Shown: in pieces, positions 52,231 through 61,522 of the stretch
How the letters are laid out: every line of letters starts with the position of its first letter
Numbering within the stretch: position 1 is the first letter of the stretch
Source of the DNA: Vibrio taketomensis
GTDB lineage: Bacteria > Pseudomonadota > Gammaproteobacteria > Enterobacterales > Vibrionaceae
DNA length: 64,000 nucleotides
Direction: 5' to 3'
Assembly: GCF_009938165.1 (NCBI RefSeq)
Contig: NZ_AP019649.1
Coordinates: forward strand, 2,728,001 to 2,792,000
Made by a program: the position numbers and the translations under genes
The notes under the pieces: model-generated
What the model was told of the DNA's origin: nothing
Seen by the model: the letters and a program-made list of their open reading frames with translations, nothing else
Databases searched by the model: none

Positions 52231-53043
52231 TCACCAACGAAGCAAAACGACTACTGGCGTTAATCGATACTTAACACTCGATAATTTGGCTAACCATCTC
52301 TGCCACCATTTCCAGCGTGTACAGTGTTGATCTAGCGGAGAAAATTGACGAACTCGACGTAGCCAAGGCATATAACGCAGCATCTTACGCGCTGCGTCTT
52401 CATAACCATGTGCATAGCCCGCACTACCCAAATGCTGACCAAGCTGAGTGTGGCTTAGATCCCCAGCTAAGACTAAACATGCCCTTGCATCATCAAAATA
52501 TCGGCCTAACGCTTGAACAAACTTTGCCACTTGCCCATCGCAGACATCCAGCAATGCATGTTCACACACAATCATCACCGGTAACGACTGATTAAGCTCA
52601 AACACTTCCAGCCAGTACAAATCGATTACACTGCCGCTGCAATAATGGTAGCGCTCACTTCGATGAAATAGCTTCTGTCGCCACAATAAATTCTCTGTCA
52701 CATCCAGTTCAATCCAACGACAGAGACCATTATCAATTCGGTAAAATCGCGTATCTAGCCCTGCCCCCACATTAATAATGCACCCATCCGGATGTTGCTT
52801 TAAAAACTGAGTGACTTGTTCATCACACAATTGCGTTAACGTCGCATGTAATAGTTGCTGCTGGTCAATATTGCCTGCCAGACATTCCGGTGCGAGTTTG
52901 CAGCGCTGACAAGCACTGGCTGCAATTGGATCATAGACTAAACCATCATCGGCAAGGCTTTCACGGCTGCGAAACCACAATGGCTGGAGCAAATGATTGG
53001 GTACTTGATACCCAGTTTTAGGGGGGCGCTGTGGGGTGCTCAT
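52231..53043 (-). CDS. Class I SAM-dependent methyltransferase (LCM/PPM1-like)
   Basis: A 270-residue protein resembling leucine-carboxyl and polyketide O-methyltransferases: IINVGAGLDTRFYRI is the SAM-binding motif, followed by WIELDV. An N-terminal cysteine cluster CQRCKLAPEC could bind a metal. The start is the ATG at 53043; AGGAGG ends six bases before it and abuts another in-frame ATG at 53049. The gene lies between lexA and dinF, where E. coli has nothing, and has its own promoter with Fur-like palindromes. Substrate is unknown. Confidence 0.87.
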   Translation of the reverse strand: MSTPQRPPKTGYQVPNHLLQPLWFRSRESLADDGLVYDPIAASACQRCKLAPECLAGNIDQQQLLHATLTQLCDEQVTQFLKQHPDGCIINVGAGLDTRFYRIDNGLCRWIELDVTENLLWRQKLFHRSERYHYCSGSVIDLYWLEVFELNQSLPVMIVCEHALLDVCDGQVAKFVQALGRYFDDARACLVLAGDLSHTQLGQHLGSAGYAHGYEDAARKMLRYMPWLRRVRQFSPLDQHCTRWKWWQRWLAKLSSVKYRLTPVVVLLRW

Positions 53044-53063
53044 TATCATCCTCCTCCTGAGAG

Positions 53064-53123
53064 AAAGAAGATGATAATGAATATCAATTACAATATCAAG
53101 TTGATGAGATTTATTCTCATCAA
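53064..53123 (-). promoter_or_regulatory. Promoter with two candidate Fur boxes
   Basis: TTGATA (53094-53099), 17 bp and TATCAT (53071-53076) form a sigma70 promoter on the minus strand. The 19-mer at 53103-53121 (GATGAGATTTATTCTCATC) abuts the -35, and GATAATGAATATCAATTAC (53073-53091) covers the -10 and spacer. Both resemble the Fur consensus; the second matches GATAATGATAATCATTATC at 14 of 19 positions. Iron-responsive repression is inferred. Confidence 0.65.
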
Positions 53124-53133
53124 GATAACATTG

Positions 53134-53751
53134 TTACATCCAATCTGTGTTGCGAATAATACCAACAGCAAGACCTTCAATCGTTAGATGCTGACTAGAC
53201 AGGTCTACTTTAATTGGTTCAAATTCTGCATTTTCTGCATGTAACAAGACTGTTGAACCCTTACGTTCCAAGCGTTTTACTGTTACATCATCGTCAACAC
53301 GTGCAACCACTACTTGGCCATCACGCACATCTTGAGTCTTATGCACAGCCAGCAAGTCACCATCCATAATGCCGATGTCTTTCATTGACTCACCGTTAAC
53401 ACGTAACAAGAAATCCGCTTGTGGCTTAAACATGCTTGGGTCAACTTGGTAATGTGCTTCTACATGCTCTTGAGCCAAAATAGGCTCGCCAGCAGCAACT
53501 TGGCCAATTAATGGCAAACCTTGCTCATCATTCGCCGCCTCAAGCAGAATACGAATACCACGCGAAGCGCCTGGAATAATCTCAATCACTTGCTTACGAG
53601 CAAGCGCTTTTAAGTGTTCTTCTGCAGCATTTGCTGAGCGAAAACCTAGTTCTTTAGCGATTTCAGCACGCGTTGGCGGCATGCCAGTATCATCAATTTT
53701 ACTTTTGATCAGATCAAAAACTTCTTGCTGTCGGGGCGTTAACGGCTTCAT
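53134..53751 (-). CDS. lexA: LexA SOS repressor / autoprotease
   Basis: LexA represses SOS genes and cleaves itself when RecA is activated. The 205-residue protein has the N-terminal winged helix ([22 protein letters not shown]), the cleavage site A87-G88 (VAAGEP) and catalytic S122 (NGESMKD) and K159 (VTVKRLE). It lies downstream of dgkA on the same strand. An imperfect SOS-like palindrome is found in its upstream gap. Confidence 0.97.
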   Translation of the reverse strand: MKPLTPRQQEVFDLIKSKIDDTGMPPTRAEIAKELGFRSANAAEEHLKALARKQVIEIIPGASRGIRILLEAANDEQGLPLIGQVAAGEPILAQEHVEAHYQVDPSMFKPQADFLLRVNGESMKDIGIMDGDLLAVHKTQDVRDGQVVVARVDDDVTVKRLERKGSTVLLHAENAEFEPIKVDLSSQHLTIEGLAVGIIRNTDWM

Positions 53752-53778
53752 GAGTCACCTGTCTTTTTATACGGTTAA

Positions 53779-53793
53779 CTGTTGTATATCCAG
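53779..53793 (-). promoter_or_regulatory. SOS-box-like palindrome upstream of lexA
   Basis: ACTGGATATACAACAGT on the minus strand has the CTG...CAG half-sites of a LexA box around a TATA-type centre, but with nine bases between them where ten are usual. It lies about 30 bp before the lexA ATG, as expected for autorepression. Confidence 0.55.
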
Positions 53794-53835
53794 TAACTGA
53801 ATAAATGAAAAGCAAATTGATGGTTTTTTAATGGG

Positions 53836-54204
53836 TTAGAGAAATAGGATTTCTAACCATGTGTAACCTGCTAATAACAAAGCAAGAAATACTGCTGCCG
53901 AGCCAATATCTTTCGCCCGACCAGAGAGTTCATGGCGCTCAGGCCCAATACGATCGACCACGGCTTCAATCGCGCTATTGATCAATTCAGCCATGAGTAC
54001 TAATACCACAACCGCAATAAGCAGAATCCTTTCCACTTGAGTGACATCTATCCATAACGCAACGGGAATCATCACCGCCGCAAGCAAAACTTCTTCACGA
54101 AATGCCGCTTCATTTTTAAACGCAGCTTTTAGACCTAGCCAAGAATAGCGTGTCGCGTTCATAACGCGTTTTAAACCGTGGACTGATTCAGGTTTCACAT
54201 TCAT
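53836..54204 (-). CDS. dgkA: Diacylglycerol kinase
   Basis: A 122-residue integral membrane kinase that phosphorylates diacylglycerol to phosphatidic acid, recycling lipid from periplasmic glucan synthesis. Three membrane helices follow an amphipathic N-terminus, and the family signature ELINSAIEAVVDRIG is complete. The order plsB (divergent), dgkA, lexA is the same as in E. coli. Confidence 0.96.
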   Translation of the reverse strand: MNVKPESVHGLKRVMNATRYSWLGLKAAFKNEAAFREEVLLAAVMIPVALWIDVTQVERILLIAVVVLVLMAELINSAIEAVVDRIGPERHELSGRAKDIGSAAVFLALLLAGYTWLEILFL

Positions 54205-54394
54205 CTCTCATCGTTGACACAATTCAGCTAATGCCTTTTGTTGAATTGCTGTTTTTACATTCAATAAAAATTCAAAGGTTAGACCAGTTTCTGGTATCCT
54301 TGCTGCCTAAAAAATCGCTTGGGCACATTTCGAGTTCTAAACTGAGAAAAGAACTGGAAATGTGCTTATCATCTAATTGAGGCAAAGAACCTTT

Positions 54395-56851
54395 ATGTCT
54401 TCTGGACGCTCTCTATCACGTTCGCTTCTTAAACTTCCACTATCAGTGTTAGTAAAAGCAACGGCTATCCCTTCAAATCCGATTGAAGATCATAGCATTG
54501 ATATTAACAAGCCAATAATTTATGCACTACCTTATCGCTCTGCTGTCGATCTACTTAGTCTTCAGAAACAAGTAAAATCTCTAGGTCTGCCTGACCCGCT
54601 ATCACCACTAGAAATCAACGGTAAGAGCTTTAATCGCTTTGTTTTCACCTCATCTCGTGAAACTGTGATTAGCAATGACAGAGACATGCCAGCGGAGTCT
54701 ATCGCTCTCTTCTCTGAACTGTTAGCACTGCATAAAGAAGATTCTGAACTGGATGTCCAAGTCATTCCAGTAACCGTTCTTTGGGGTCGTAAACCAGGAA
54801 AAGAAGGCAAACAAACCACTTACCTGCAATCGCTCAATGGCCCACAAAAAGCAAAAGCTGTGCTGCTTTCAGGACGTGATTGCTTAGTGCGTATTAGCCC
54901 GGTCGTATCTCTTCGCTACATGGCAAACTCGCACGGAACCGATGAAGCAATCGCACACAAATTGGCACGCGTTGCTCGCATTCACTTTTCTCGTCAAAAA
55001 TTGGCAGCGTCAGGCCCTAACCTGCCAAGTCGCCAAGCTTTATTTAAACGCTTGATGAAATCAAAAGCGATTGAAAAAGCGATCGAAGACGAAGCAAATG
55101 CAAAAGGTATTTCGTTAGAGAAGGCTCGTAAAGAAGCGCAAGATATCATGGACGAAATCGCAGCTGATTTCTCCTATTCTTTAGTGAAAAATGGCGATCG
55201 CATATTAGGCTGGCTCTGGAATCGTATCTACCAAGGCTTGAACATCAATAATGCTTCAACTGTACGCCGCCTAGCGCAAGACGGCCACGAAATTGTATAC
55301 GTTCCTTGCCACCGAAGTCATATGGATTACCTATTGCTATCTTATGTGCTTTACCATGAAGGTATGGTGCCGCCACATATCGCAGCAGGTATTAACCTTA
55401 ACTTTTTCCCAGCCGGCCCGATTTTCCGTCGTGGTGGTGCATTCTTTATTCGTCGTAGCTTCAAAGGCAACAAGCTATATTCAACGATTTTCCGTGAATA
55501 CTTAGCTGAGCTCTTTGCCAAAGGTTATTCGGTAGAATATTTCAGCGAAGGTGGTCGTTCACGCACTGGCCGTCTACTAGAAGCCAAAACCGGCATGTTG
55601 GCTATGACTGTACAAGCCATGCTACGCGGTCTAAATCGCCCAGTCACCTTAGTGCCAGTATACATCGGTTATGAGCATGTAATGGAAGTTGGCACGTACG
55701 CAAAAGAGCTGCGTGGTAGCCGCAAAGAAAAAGAAAACGCAGGTCTAGTGCTGCGCACTATTCGTAAACTGCGTAATTTTGGTCAAGGTTACGTGAACTT
55801 CGGTGAACCAATTCCAGTAAACCAATACCTGAACGAACACGCTCCAGAGTGGACCAAAGACATCGACCCAATGGGCGGTTCAAAACCTCAATGGCTAACT
55901 CCTGTGGTGAATGGTCTTGCTACCAAGATGATGACGCATATTAACGATGCCGCAGCAGCCAATGCGCTCACGCTTTGTGCCACAGCATTATTGGCATCTC
56001 GCCAACGTGCGTTATCTCGCGACAGCTTAGTGACTCAAATTGATACTTACCTATCACTTCTGAAAAACGTGCCGTACTCTTCCACTTATACCATGCCGAC
56101 TGAAGATGCAGAGACACTTGTCGCGCATGCTGTATCACTGGATAAGTTTGTGATCGAAGCTGACAGTATGGGTGAGATCGTCTCACTCGATCGTAATCAA
56201 TCAATTTTGATGACTTACTATCGCAACAACATTATCCACCTATTTGCGATTCCATCTTTAATTGCACAGATGCTAGTACGTCGTCAAAAGCTGACGTTGG
56301 CGCAAATCAAAGCCAATGTGGCTCAAATCTACCCATTCTTGAAAAAAGAGCTATTCCTGAGTGTAGAAGAGTCACAATTGGATGAGATGGTCGAAGCATA
56401 TGTCAATGAACTCGCAAACCAAGGTTTGATCAGTATCAACGATGATATGGTTGAGATTAAACAGAGTAATACTCAAGTATTGGTACTGCTGGGTCGCACA
56501 ATTTCCGAAACCCTGCAGCGCTACGCAATCTCGCTAAATCTATTGGTGGCGATGCCAGAACTGGGCAAAGCAGACCTAGAGATGAAGAGCCAAGATATCG
56601 CTCAACGTCTTGGTCGTTTGCACGGCATTAATGCTCCTGAGTTCTTTGACAAAGGCGTGTTCGCCGCAATGTTCGCGACGCTTAAATCTCAAGCATACTT
56701 AGATAGTGACGGCAATTGTGACCTTGAAAAAACTCGCCAGTTTTCAGAGCTGCTTTACACCCTGCTATATCCTGAAGTGCGCTTAACTATCCGTGAAAGT
56801 GTGTGCCAAGCGGCAGAGCATTGTGAGCTAAACGAAAAAGAAAGTGAGTAA
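54395..56851 (+). CDS. plsB: Glycerol-3-phosphate 1-O-acyltransferase
   Basis: PlsB starts phospholipid synthesis by acylating glycerol-3-phosphate at the inner membrane. The 818-residue protein (807 in E. coli) has all four acyltransferase blocks: HRSHMD (catalytic HX4D), [21 protein letters not shown] and [11 protein letters not shown]. The ATG at 54395 begins [15 protein letters not shown]; an upstream in-frame codon at 54377 is less likely. It diverges from dgkA and ends at a strong terminator. Confidence 0.97.
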   Translation: MSSGRSLSRSLLKLPLSVLVKATAIPSNPIEDHSIDINKPIIYALPYRSAVDLLSLQKQVKSLGLPDPLSPLEINGKSFNRFVFTSSRETVISNDRDMPAESIALFSELLALHKEDSELDVQVIPVTVLWGRKPGKEGKQTTYLQSLNGPQKAKAVLLSGRDCLVRISPVVSLRYMANSHGTDEAIAHKLARVARIHFSRQKLAASGPNLPSRQALFKRLMKSKAIEKAIEDEANAKGISLEKARKEAQDIMDEIAADFSYSLVKNGDRILGWLWNRIYQGLNINNASTVRRLAQDGHEIVYVPCHRSHMDYLLLSYVLYHEGMVPPHIAAGINLNFFPAGPIFRRGGAFFIRRSFKGNKLYSTIFREYLAELFAKGYSVEYFSEGGRSRTGRLLEAKTGMLAMTVQAMLRGLNRPVTLVPVYIGYEHVMEVGTYAKELRGSRKEKENAGLVLRTIRKLRNFGQGYVNFGEPIPVNQYLNEHAPEWTKDIDPMGGSKPQWLTPVVNGLATKMMTHINDAAAANALTLCATALLASRQRALSRDSLVTQIDTYLSLLKNVPYSSTYTMPTEDAETLVAHAVSLDKFVIEADSMGEIVSLDRNQSILMTYYRNNIIHLFAIPSLIAQMLVRRQKLTLAQIKANVAQIYPFLKKELFLSVEESQLDEMVEAYVNELANQGLISINDDMVEIKQSNTQVLVLLGRTISETLQRYAISLNLLVAMPELGKADLEMKSQDIAQRLGRLHGINAPEFFDKGVFAAMFATLKSQAYLDSDGNCDLEKTRQFSELLYTLLYPEVRLTIRESVCQAAEHCELNEKESE

Positions 56852-56877
56852 ATTCACTGTCGTTATCGATAAATAGC

Positions 56878-56908
56878 AAAAAGGGCATCATTCGATGCCC
56901 TTTCTTTT
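56878..56908. terminator. Terminator between plsB and ubiA
   Basis: AAAGGGCATC / GATGCCCTTT hairpin with a four-base loop, with A and T runs on both sides. Confidence 0.9.
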
Positions 56909-56923
56909 ATGCGGTGATTAACC

Positions 56924-57778
56924 TTACCAAAAGGCCACCAGTAGACCAATCGTGATCGCCATTCCTACATAGTTGTTGTTGAGAAAGGCTTGGAAACAAA
57001 GCTCACGCTCGCGATGGCGGATTAGATGCTGCTGAAAAACAAACAAAGCACCAACCGCTAAAATACTCCAATAGAAGCTAGTGCCCAATTGGTACCACAT
57101 TCCCAAACCAATCAGCATCAATAACGTGGTTAACTGCAATACTCCAATCATCATTTTGTCGAAACGACCAAATAGAATCGCCGTTGATTTGATGCCGATC
57201 TTTAAATCATCATCTCGATCTACCATGGCGTACTGTGTGTCATAAGCAATCGTCCACAGCGCATTAATCACAAACAAGAACCACACCATCGGTGGCAGTT
57301 CGTTAGCTTGTGCTGCCCAAGCCATAGGAATCGCCCAGCTAAAAGCTAAACCTAAAAACAGTTGCGGCAAGTAAGTATAACGCTTCATAAATGGGTAAAT
57401 GAATGCGAGAAAAATACCAACAAAAGACAACTTAATCGTGAGCGGATTCATCGTCAGCACTAACACAAAGGAAAGCACCGCTAAGAGTAGAAACAGCGTC
57501 ATCGCCTCACGTGCACTGATTAACCCAGATGGTAGTGGACGGTGCTGAGTACGTTTTACATGACCATCGACTTTACGATCAGCAAAGTCATTAATCACGC
57601 ACCCCGCTGCGCGCATCATGATCACACCAAGAACAAACACCAACAACACTTCAAGATTAGGAATCCCCTGAGCGGCAATGATTAACGCCCACATGGTTGG
57701 CCATAACAACAATAGCGTACCGATCGGCTTGTCCATGCGCATCAACTGCCAATATGCACGCGCTTTAACTGCGGTCAT
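56924..57778 (-). CDS. ubiA: 4-hydroxybenzoate octaprenyltransferase
   Basis: UbiA prenylates 4-hydroxybenzoate in the inner membrane, committing it to ubiquinone. The 284-residue protein has about eight helices and both aspartate-rich motifs, NDFADRKVD and [12 protein letters not shown]. It overlaps the end of ubiC by four bases, so the two ubiquinone genes are coupled. Confidence 0.97.
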   Translation of the reverse strand: MTAVKARAYWQLMRMDKPIGTLLLLWPTMWALIIAAQGIPNLEVLLVFVLGVIMMRAAGCVINDFADRKVDGHVKRTQHRPLPSGLISAREAMTLFLLLAVLSFVLVLTMNPLTIKLSFVGIFLAFIYPFMKRYTYLPQLFLGLAFSWAIPMAWAAQANELPPMVWFLFVINALWTIAYDTQYAMVDRDDDLKIGIKSTAILFGRFDKMMIGVLQLTTLLMLIGLGMWYQLGTSFYWSILAVGALFVFQQHLIRHRERELCFQAFLNNNYVGMAITIGLLVAFW

Positions 57779-58329
57779 TTGACTCTCTCCTTAGAGTAAA
57801 TGGGAGCATCTGGTAAGAATAACTCAGCCACTAACATCGGTTTGTGATTCATCCATAAACGTGAGCGTCTCGCCAAACATAATCCATTGGGAGTGTGTGC
57901 CCAACCGACTTGTAGTGCATCACGTTTAACGTGTTGCGAACTAAATACGGTCAAGCCAAGCGGAATTTCTCCTTGTTGACGTAGGTCATGTGGCTGATCA
58001 GTTAGAGATGACTCAGGTATCAGAGTGCGCCCAATTAACCACGGTTGACCATCACCCTTCAACACCACTTTACGCAGCAAACATGGTTCATTCGCCAACA
58101 ACAGACTTTCTTGCGAATCGAGTTGATTGGCTTCAACCTGATCGTTGTGAAATAGATCTACGTTCAATTGTTGGCAATAAGTTTCTAATAAACGTGACAA
58201 AGAGCCCTGTTCCAGTAACCATTCCCTCGCAATATGAGTAGGAAAGATAAAATTTTCAGGCTGTTGCCATTCGACTTGGCGCAGTGAAGACAGATAAAGC
58301 GCTATCATTTGATTCATATTAGTATTCAA
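57775..58329 (-). CDS. ubiC: Chorismate-pyruvate lyase
   Basis: UbiC splits chorismate into pyruvate and 4-hydroxybenzoate, feeding the next gene product UbiA. The 184-residue protein has the family features [11 protein letters not shown] near residue 34, an internal [14 protein letters not shown] and the C-terminal [10 protein letters not shown]. Several in-frame ATGs occur at the N-terminus, so the exact start within the first six codons is uncertain. Confidence 0.93.
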   Translation of the reverse strand: MNTNMNQMIALYLSSLRQVEWQQPENFIFPTHIAREWLLEQGSLSRLLETYCQQLNVDLFHNDQVEANQLDSQESLLLANEPCLLRKVVLKGDGQPWLIGRTLIPESSLTDQPHDLRQQGEIPLGLTVFSSQHVKRDALQVGWAHTPNGLCLARRSRLWMNHKPMLVAELFLPDAPIYSKERVK

Positions 58330-58477
58330 TCAGTCGCTCTATCGCGTACAATAAAGCTACAGTTCATTGGCGGCCCGTAGTTTACGATTCACCATTATTC
58401 CTTACAAATAGATGCTCTATTGTAACAAGACTCCGGCAATTCGAATATCGTGATCAGAGGAAAGAAAAGTTAGAAAT

Positions 58478-58888
58478 ATGCTTAAACGTTACCTAGCCCT
58501 AATATTTATGTCTCTTGCCCTGATCCCAGCGATGCCAGCCTTGGCGAATCAAGACGCAACAGTCCCTCAACTGGCCTATTTCACGCTTGAACCGGATCTC
58601 ACCACAAATTTTTATACCAAAGGCGATAAACTTGGCTACATTCAAGTGCGTATCGATATCATGGTCGCTAATCAAAGTGATTTGCCACTCATCGAAAAGC
58701 ATCAACCATTAATTCGTGATGCCATCATCGAAATGCTAGGTAAACAGACAGAAGAAACCATTAAGTCACTGGCGGGACGTGAAGATTTACGCAAAACACT
58801 GGTTCAAGAACTTAATGCAATCTTGTTACCTGAAACGGGCAAAACACTGATTGCTGATTTGCTCTTTACCAAGTATCTCTATCAGTAG
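58478..58888 (+). CDS. FliL-like periplasmic protein
   Basis: A 136-residue protein with a cleavable signal peptide (about residues 1-23, ending PALA) followed by a FliL-type domain: YFTLEPDLTTNF, LGYIQVRIDIMV and the C-terminal LLFTKYLYQ. Classical FliL has an N-terminal membrane anchor and stabilises flagellar stators; this version would be released into the periplasm. No other flagellar gene is nearby, and it diverges from ubiC, so a specialised or non-flagellar role is possible. Confidence 0.85.
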   Translation: MLKRYLALIFMSLALIPAMPALANQDATVPQLAYFTLEPDLTTNFYTKGDKLGYIQVRIDIMVANQSDLPLIEKHQPLIRDAIIEMLGKQTEETIKSLAGREDLRKTLVQELNAILLPETGKTLIADLLFTKYLYQ

Positions 58889-58906
58889 TAACACGACATA
58901 CAAACA

Positions 58907-58936
58907 CAAAAAAAGCGGCTCAACGCCGCTTTTTTC
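58907..58936. terminator. Terminator between the FliL-like gene and glpG
   Basis: AAGCGGC-TCAAC-GCCGCTT flanked by A6 and T6; it overlaps the glpG stop codon on the other strand. Confidence 0.9.
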
Positions 58937-59756
58937 ATTTTCGAGTATCCCACACACCTATCGCGATACCTGAAAGTAAACCAACTAGGTGAGCGGTATT
59001 GGCGATCGCCATAAATGGCTGAACAAAACCCAAAACTAACCAAACTAACATAAAACCAAGTAGTGGTTTAGGCATGATCAAGCCTTTACTTGGCGCTCGG
59101 TAACCCAGCATCCAGATATAGCCCACTAGCGCATACACAACCCCGGACAAACCACCGAAGTTCGCACCTTCGACCCAATATTGACCAAACCCTGAAACAG
59201 CAGCTGAAATCAGGAAAATCTGCACCAACTTACCACTACCGAGGCGTTGCTCGATATCTCCCCCAAACTGCCACCACCACAGTAAGTTAAATACAATATG
59301 CATCACGGAAAAGTGCAGCAGCGCATGACTAAACCAACGCCAAATCTGCCACTCCTGACCAGAAAAAGCCGGGAAATGCAGTGCGTTAAATACGGTCTGC
59401 CCCATACCAAATTGTTGCAGAGCAAAAATGACAATACAGGTTGCCATGATCAACAAGCTAAACGGACCTGCTTTAGCTTTGATCATTGCCATCATACTTG
59501 GGGAATTGTAGCGAAATACATTTTTTCGACTATCAGCGACATCCCATGATGCAGCCTGATATTTTGTGTCATTGGGATTATTAAGGAACATTTGTAACTC
59601 AGCTTCTGTTTCGACTTGATGCTGAGCATCTTTGAGCCACAAAGCAAACTGACCGCCCCCCTCAGGCATCATGATTATTTCAACTTGGCGTGACGCCATA
59701 TAATCAATAAACGCTTGAGCCATTCTTGGCTGGTTAAGGGTAATCAGTCTGATCAT
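58935..59756 (-). CDS. glpG: Rhomboid intramembrane serine protease GlpG
   Basis: GlpG cleaves membrane proteins within the bilayer. The 273-residue protein has a soluble cytoplasmic N-terminal domain (about 1-85), then six helices with the catalytic S204 in GGLSG and H256 in ANTAHLVG, and the HALLHFSVMHIVFN motif. glpE precedes it by 12 bp in the same operon, as in E. coli, though glpR and glpD are not here. Confidence 0.96.
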   Translation of the reverse strand: MIRLITLNQPRMAQAFIDYMASRQVEIIMMPEGGGQFALWLKDAQHQVETEAELQMFLNNPNDTKYQAASWDVADSRKNVFRYNSPSMMAMIKAKAGPFSLLIMATCIVIFALQQFGMGQTVFNALHFPAFSGQEWQIWRWFSHALLHFSVMHIVFNLLWWWQFGGDIEQRLGSGKLVQIFLISAAVSGFGQYWVEGANFGGLSGVVYALVGYIWMLGYRAPSKGLIMPKPLLGFMLVWLVLGFVQPFMAIANTAHLVGLLSGIAIGVWDTRK

Positions 59757-59768
59757 AAATAATGCTAC

Positions 59769-60089
59769 CTATTTTGATTCCACTGGCAACTCAGCACGAT
59801 GCCAAGCTTCAAAGCCACCATCTACACTATACACCTGCTCAAAGCCTTGGTTAACCAAATACTGGGCAGCACCTTGGCTACTGATTCCGTGATAACACAT
59901 TACCAATACTGGCTCATCAAATTCTGCCTGCTGCATGAACTGCACAATCGTGTCATTAGTTAAATGAAAGGCATTCTCTGCATGCGCCACGGCAAACGAC
60001 TGAGGATCTCGAATATCCAACAAGTGCGCCTGTTCATTTTTCATCAAAGTTTGAGCACTTTGCACATCAATATGTTTGAACTGGTCCAT
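59769..60089 (-). CDS. glpE: Thiosulfate sulfurtransferase GlpE
   Basis: A single-domain rhodanese of 106 residues that transfers sulfur from thiosulfate to thiol acceptors. The active-site cysteine is C65 in the loop CYHGISS, and [10 protein letters not shown] is the other family signature. It is the first gene of glpE-glpG; its upstream region holds a cluster of DnaA-box-like sequences. Confidence 0.95.
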   Translation of the reverse strand: MDQFKHIDVQSAQTLMKNEQAHLLDIRDPQSFAVAHAENAFHLTNDTIVQFMQQAEFDEPVLVMCYHGISSQGAAQYLVNQGFEQVYSVDGGFEAWHRAELPVESK

Positions 60090-60167
60090 TTACTTTCTCT
60101 TTGGTCTTTTATTATTAGCAGTATTGTAACCTATCCAATGCTCAACAAGTACACGATGTGTGTAAGG

Positions 60168-60384
60168 TTATCCACTTGCGATCACTTCTTCGCCATTTGT
60201 GGATAAATTTGTGGATTACGTTGATAAAGTGTCTAAGCGCCTAACGATCCACTAGATGTTGTGATGATCCTTATTTTTTTGTGGGTAATTCAAATACTAT
60301 CCCCAAATCAAATACGCCGTTTAAGCCTTTATTCACCCCGCTTTCTGACACCTAACCAAGAAATTTCTCACAGAGTTATCAACA
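60168..60384. promoter_or_regulatory. Cluster of DnaA-box-like 9-mers
   Basis: TTATCCACT (60168-60176), TGTGGATAA (60198-60206, a perfect reverse TTATCCACA), TGTGGATTA (60210-60218), TGTGGGTAA (60280-60288) and TTATCAACA (60376-60384) lie between glpE and the rpoH terminator. Four of the five are one mismatch from the consensus and one is exact. Several GATC sites are interspersed. Confidence 0.6.
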
Positions 60385-60423
60385 GGCAGTTTTAGGTTTT
60401 AGATCGAGGTTGGCGATCAGGCA

Positions 60424-60457
60424 TAAAAAAACCGAGATCAAATGATCTCGGTTTCTT
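60424..60457 (-). terminator. Intrinsic terminator of rpoH
   Basis: AACCGAGATC-ATTT-GATCTCGGTT followed by TTTTTTT-type run on the minus strand, 25 bases beyond the rpoH stop. Confidence 0.93.
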
Positions 60458-60481
60458 AAAATTCTTTGTCTGAAATAGGCG

Positions 60482-61339
60482 TTACATTTCACCCACAGCC
60501 ATTTTCAGCTTTTTCATCGCATTTTTTTCTAACTGACGAATACGCTCTGCAGATACGCCATACTTATCAGCGAGATCTTGCAATGTTGCTTTGTCATCCA
60601 CCAACCAGCGAGAGCGTACAATATGCTGGCTACGCTCATCCAAGCTCGCAAGTGCTGCACTTAAACGATTATTGGTGTGCGTTTCCCAGTTCGCCGCTTC
60701 AATGTTTTCTGCTACATCAGAGGATTTATCTTCTAAGTACAACACTGGGGCAGGGTTTGAAGAACCGTGGTCATCATCATCAGCACTGAATTCAAACGTT
60801 GCATCTTGTGCTGCTAAACGAGATTCCATTTCACGCACTTCTGAAGGCTCAACACCAAGCTCACGTGCAACTGTCTCAACTTCACCATTGTTAAACCAAC
60901 CTAAACGCTTTTTAGATTTACGTAGGTTAAAAAACAATTTGCGTTGCGCTTTAGTGGTTGCCACTTTCACGATACGCCAATTACGCAGTACGTATTCATG
61001 AATTTCAGCTTTGATCCAGTGAACTGCAAATGAGACTAGGCGAACACCGACTTCTGGATTAAAGCGTTTGACCGCTTTCATCAAACCGATGTTACCTTCC
61101 TGAATGAGATCCGCCATTGGCAAACCGTAACCTGAATAGCCACGAGCTACATGCACAACGAATCGCAGATGTGAAAGGATCAAACCTTTAGCTGCATCAA
61201 TTTCACCGTCGTAATGTAAACGTTCCGCGAGTTCACGTTCTTCATCAGCTGTCAGCATAGGGTAGCCATTCACTGAACGAATGTAGCTATCTAAGCTATC
61301 TTGTGAAACTACAGCTATCGAATACGCTTGGTTAGTCAT
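60482..61339 (-). CDS. rpoH: Heat-shock sigma factor (sigma 32)
   Basis: RpoH directs RNA polymerase to heat-shock promoters. The 285-residue protein has sigma region 2 ([17 protein letters not shown] and [12 protein letters not shown]), the RpoH box QRKLFFNLR that separates it from other sigmas, and region 4 ([19 protein letters not shown]). It follows ftsX on the same strand, after an AT-rich terminator hairpin, as in E. coli. Translation control by an RNA thermometer is known in the family; I did not verify a structure here. Confidence 0.98.
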   Translation of the reverse strand: MTNQAYSIAVVSQDSLDSYIRSVNGYPMLTADEERELAERLHYDGEIDAAKGLILSHLRFVVHVARGYSGYGLPMADLIQEGNIGLMKAVKRFNPEVGVRLVSFAVHWIKAEIHEYVLRNWRIVKVATTKAQRKLFFNLRKSKKRLGWFNNGEVETVARELGVEPSEVREMESRLAAQDATFEFSADDDDHGSSNPAPVLYLEDKSSDVAENIEAANWETHTNNRLSAALASLDERSQHIVRSRWLVDDKATLQDLADKYGVSAERIRQLEKNAMKKLKMAVGEM

Positions 61340-61460
61340 TCAAGTCCTCATCAAACTATGATCTGGATTAAGTGTTTTAGCCCATCAATACTGAACCCAA
61401 AATGAACAGGTTTCAAGCAATCAGAACAAAAATAGTTCAAACAAAATGTTTCAACGCGTG

Positions 61461-61489
61461 AAAAAGTATACGGTAGCGTATACTTTTTT
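61461..61489 (-). terminator. Terminator between ftsX and rpoH
   Basis: AAAAGTATACG / CGTATACTTTT perfect stem with a four-base loop; on the minus strand it ends in TTTTT, 34 bases beyond the ftsX stop. Confidence 0.85.
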
Positions 61490-61522
61490 CAAGTCATGTT
61501 GAGATAATTTTTAACCATTTGA

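Noticed and set aside
60168..60384. Chromosome origin (oriC).
   Set aside because: DnaA-box-like sites are present, but there is no nearby dnaA, gidA/mnmG or mioC, and no clear AT-rich unwinding element next to the boxes.
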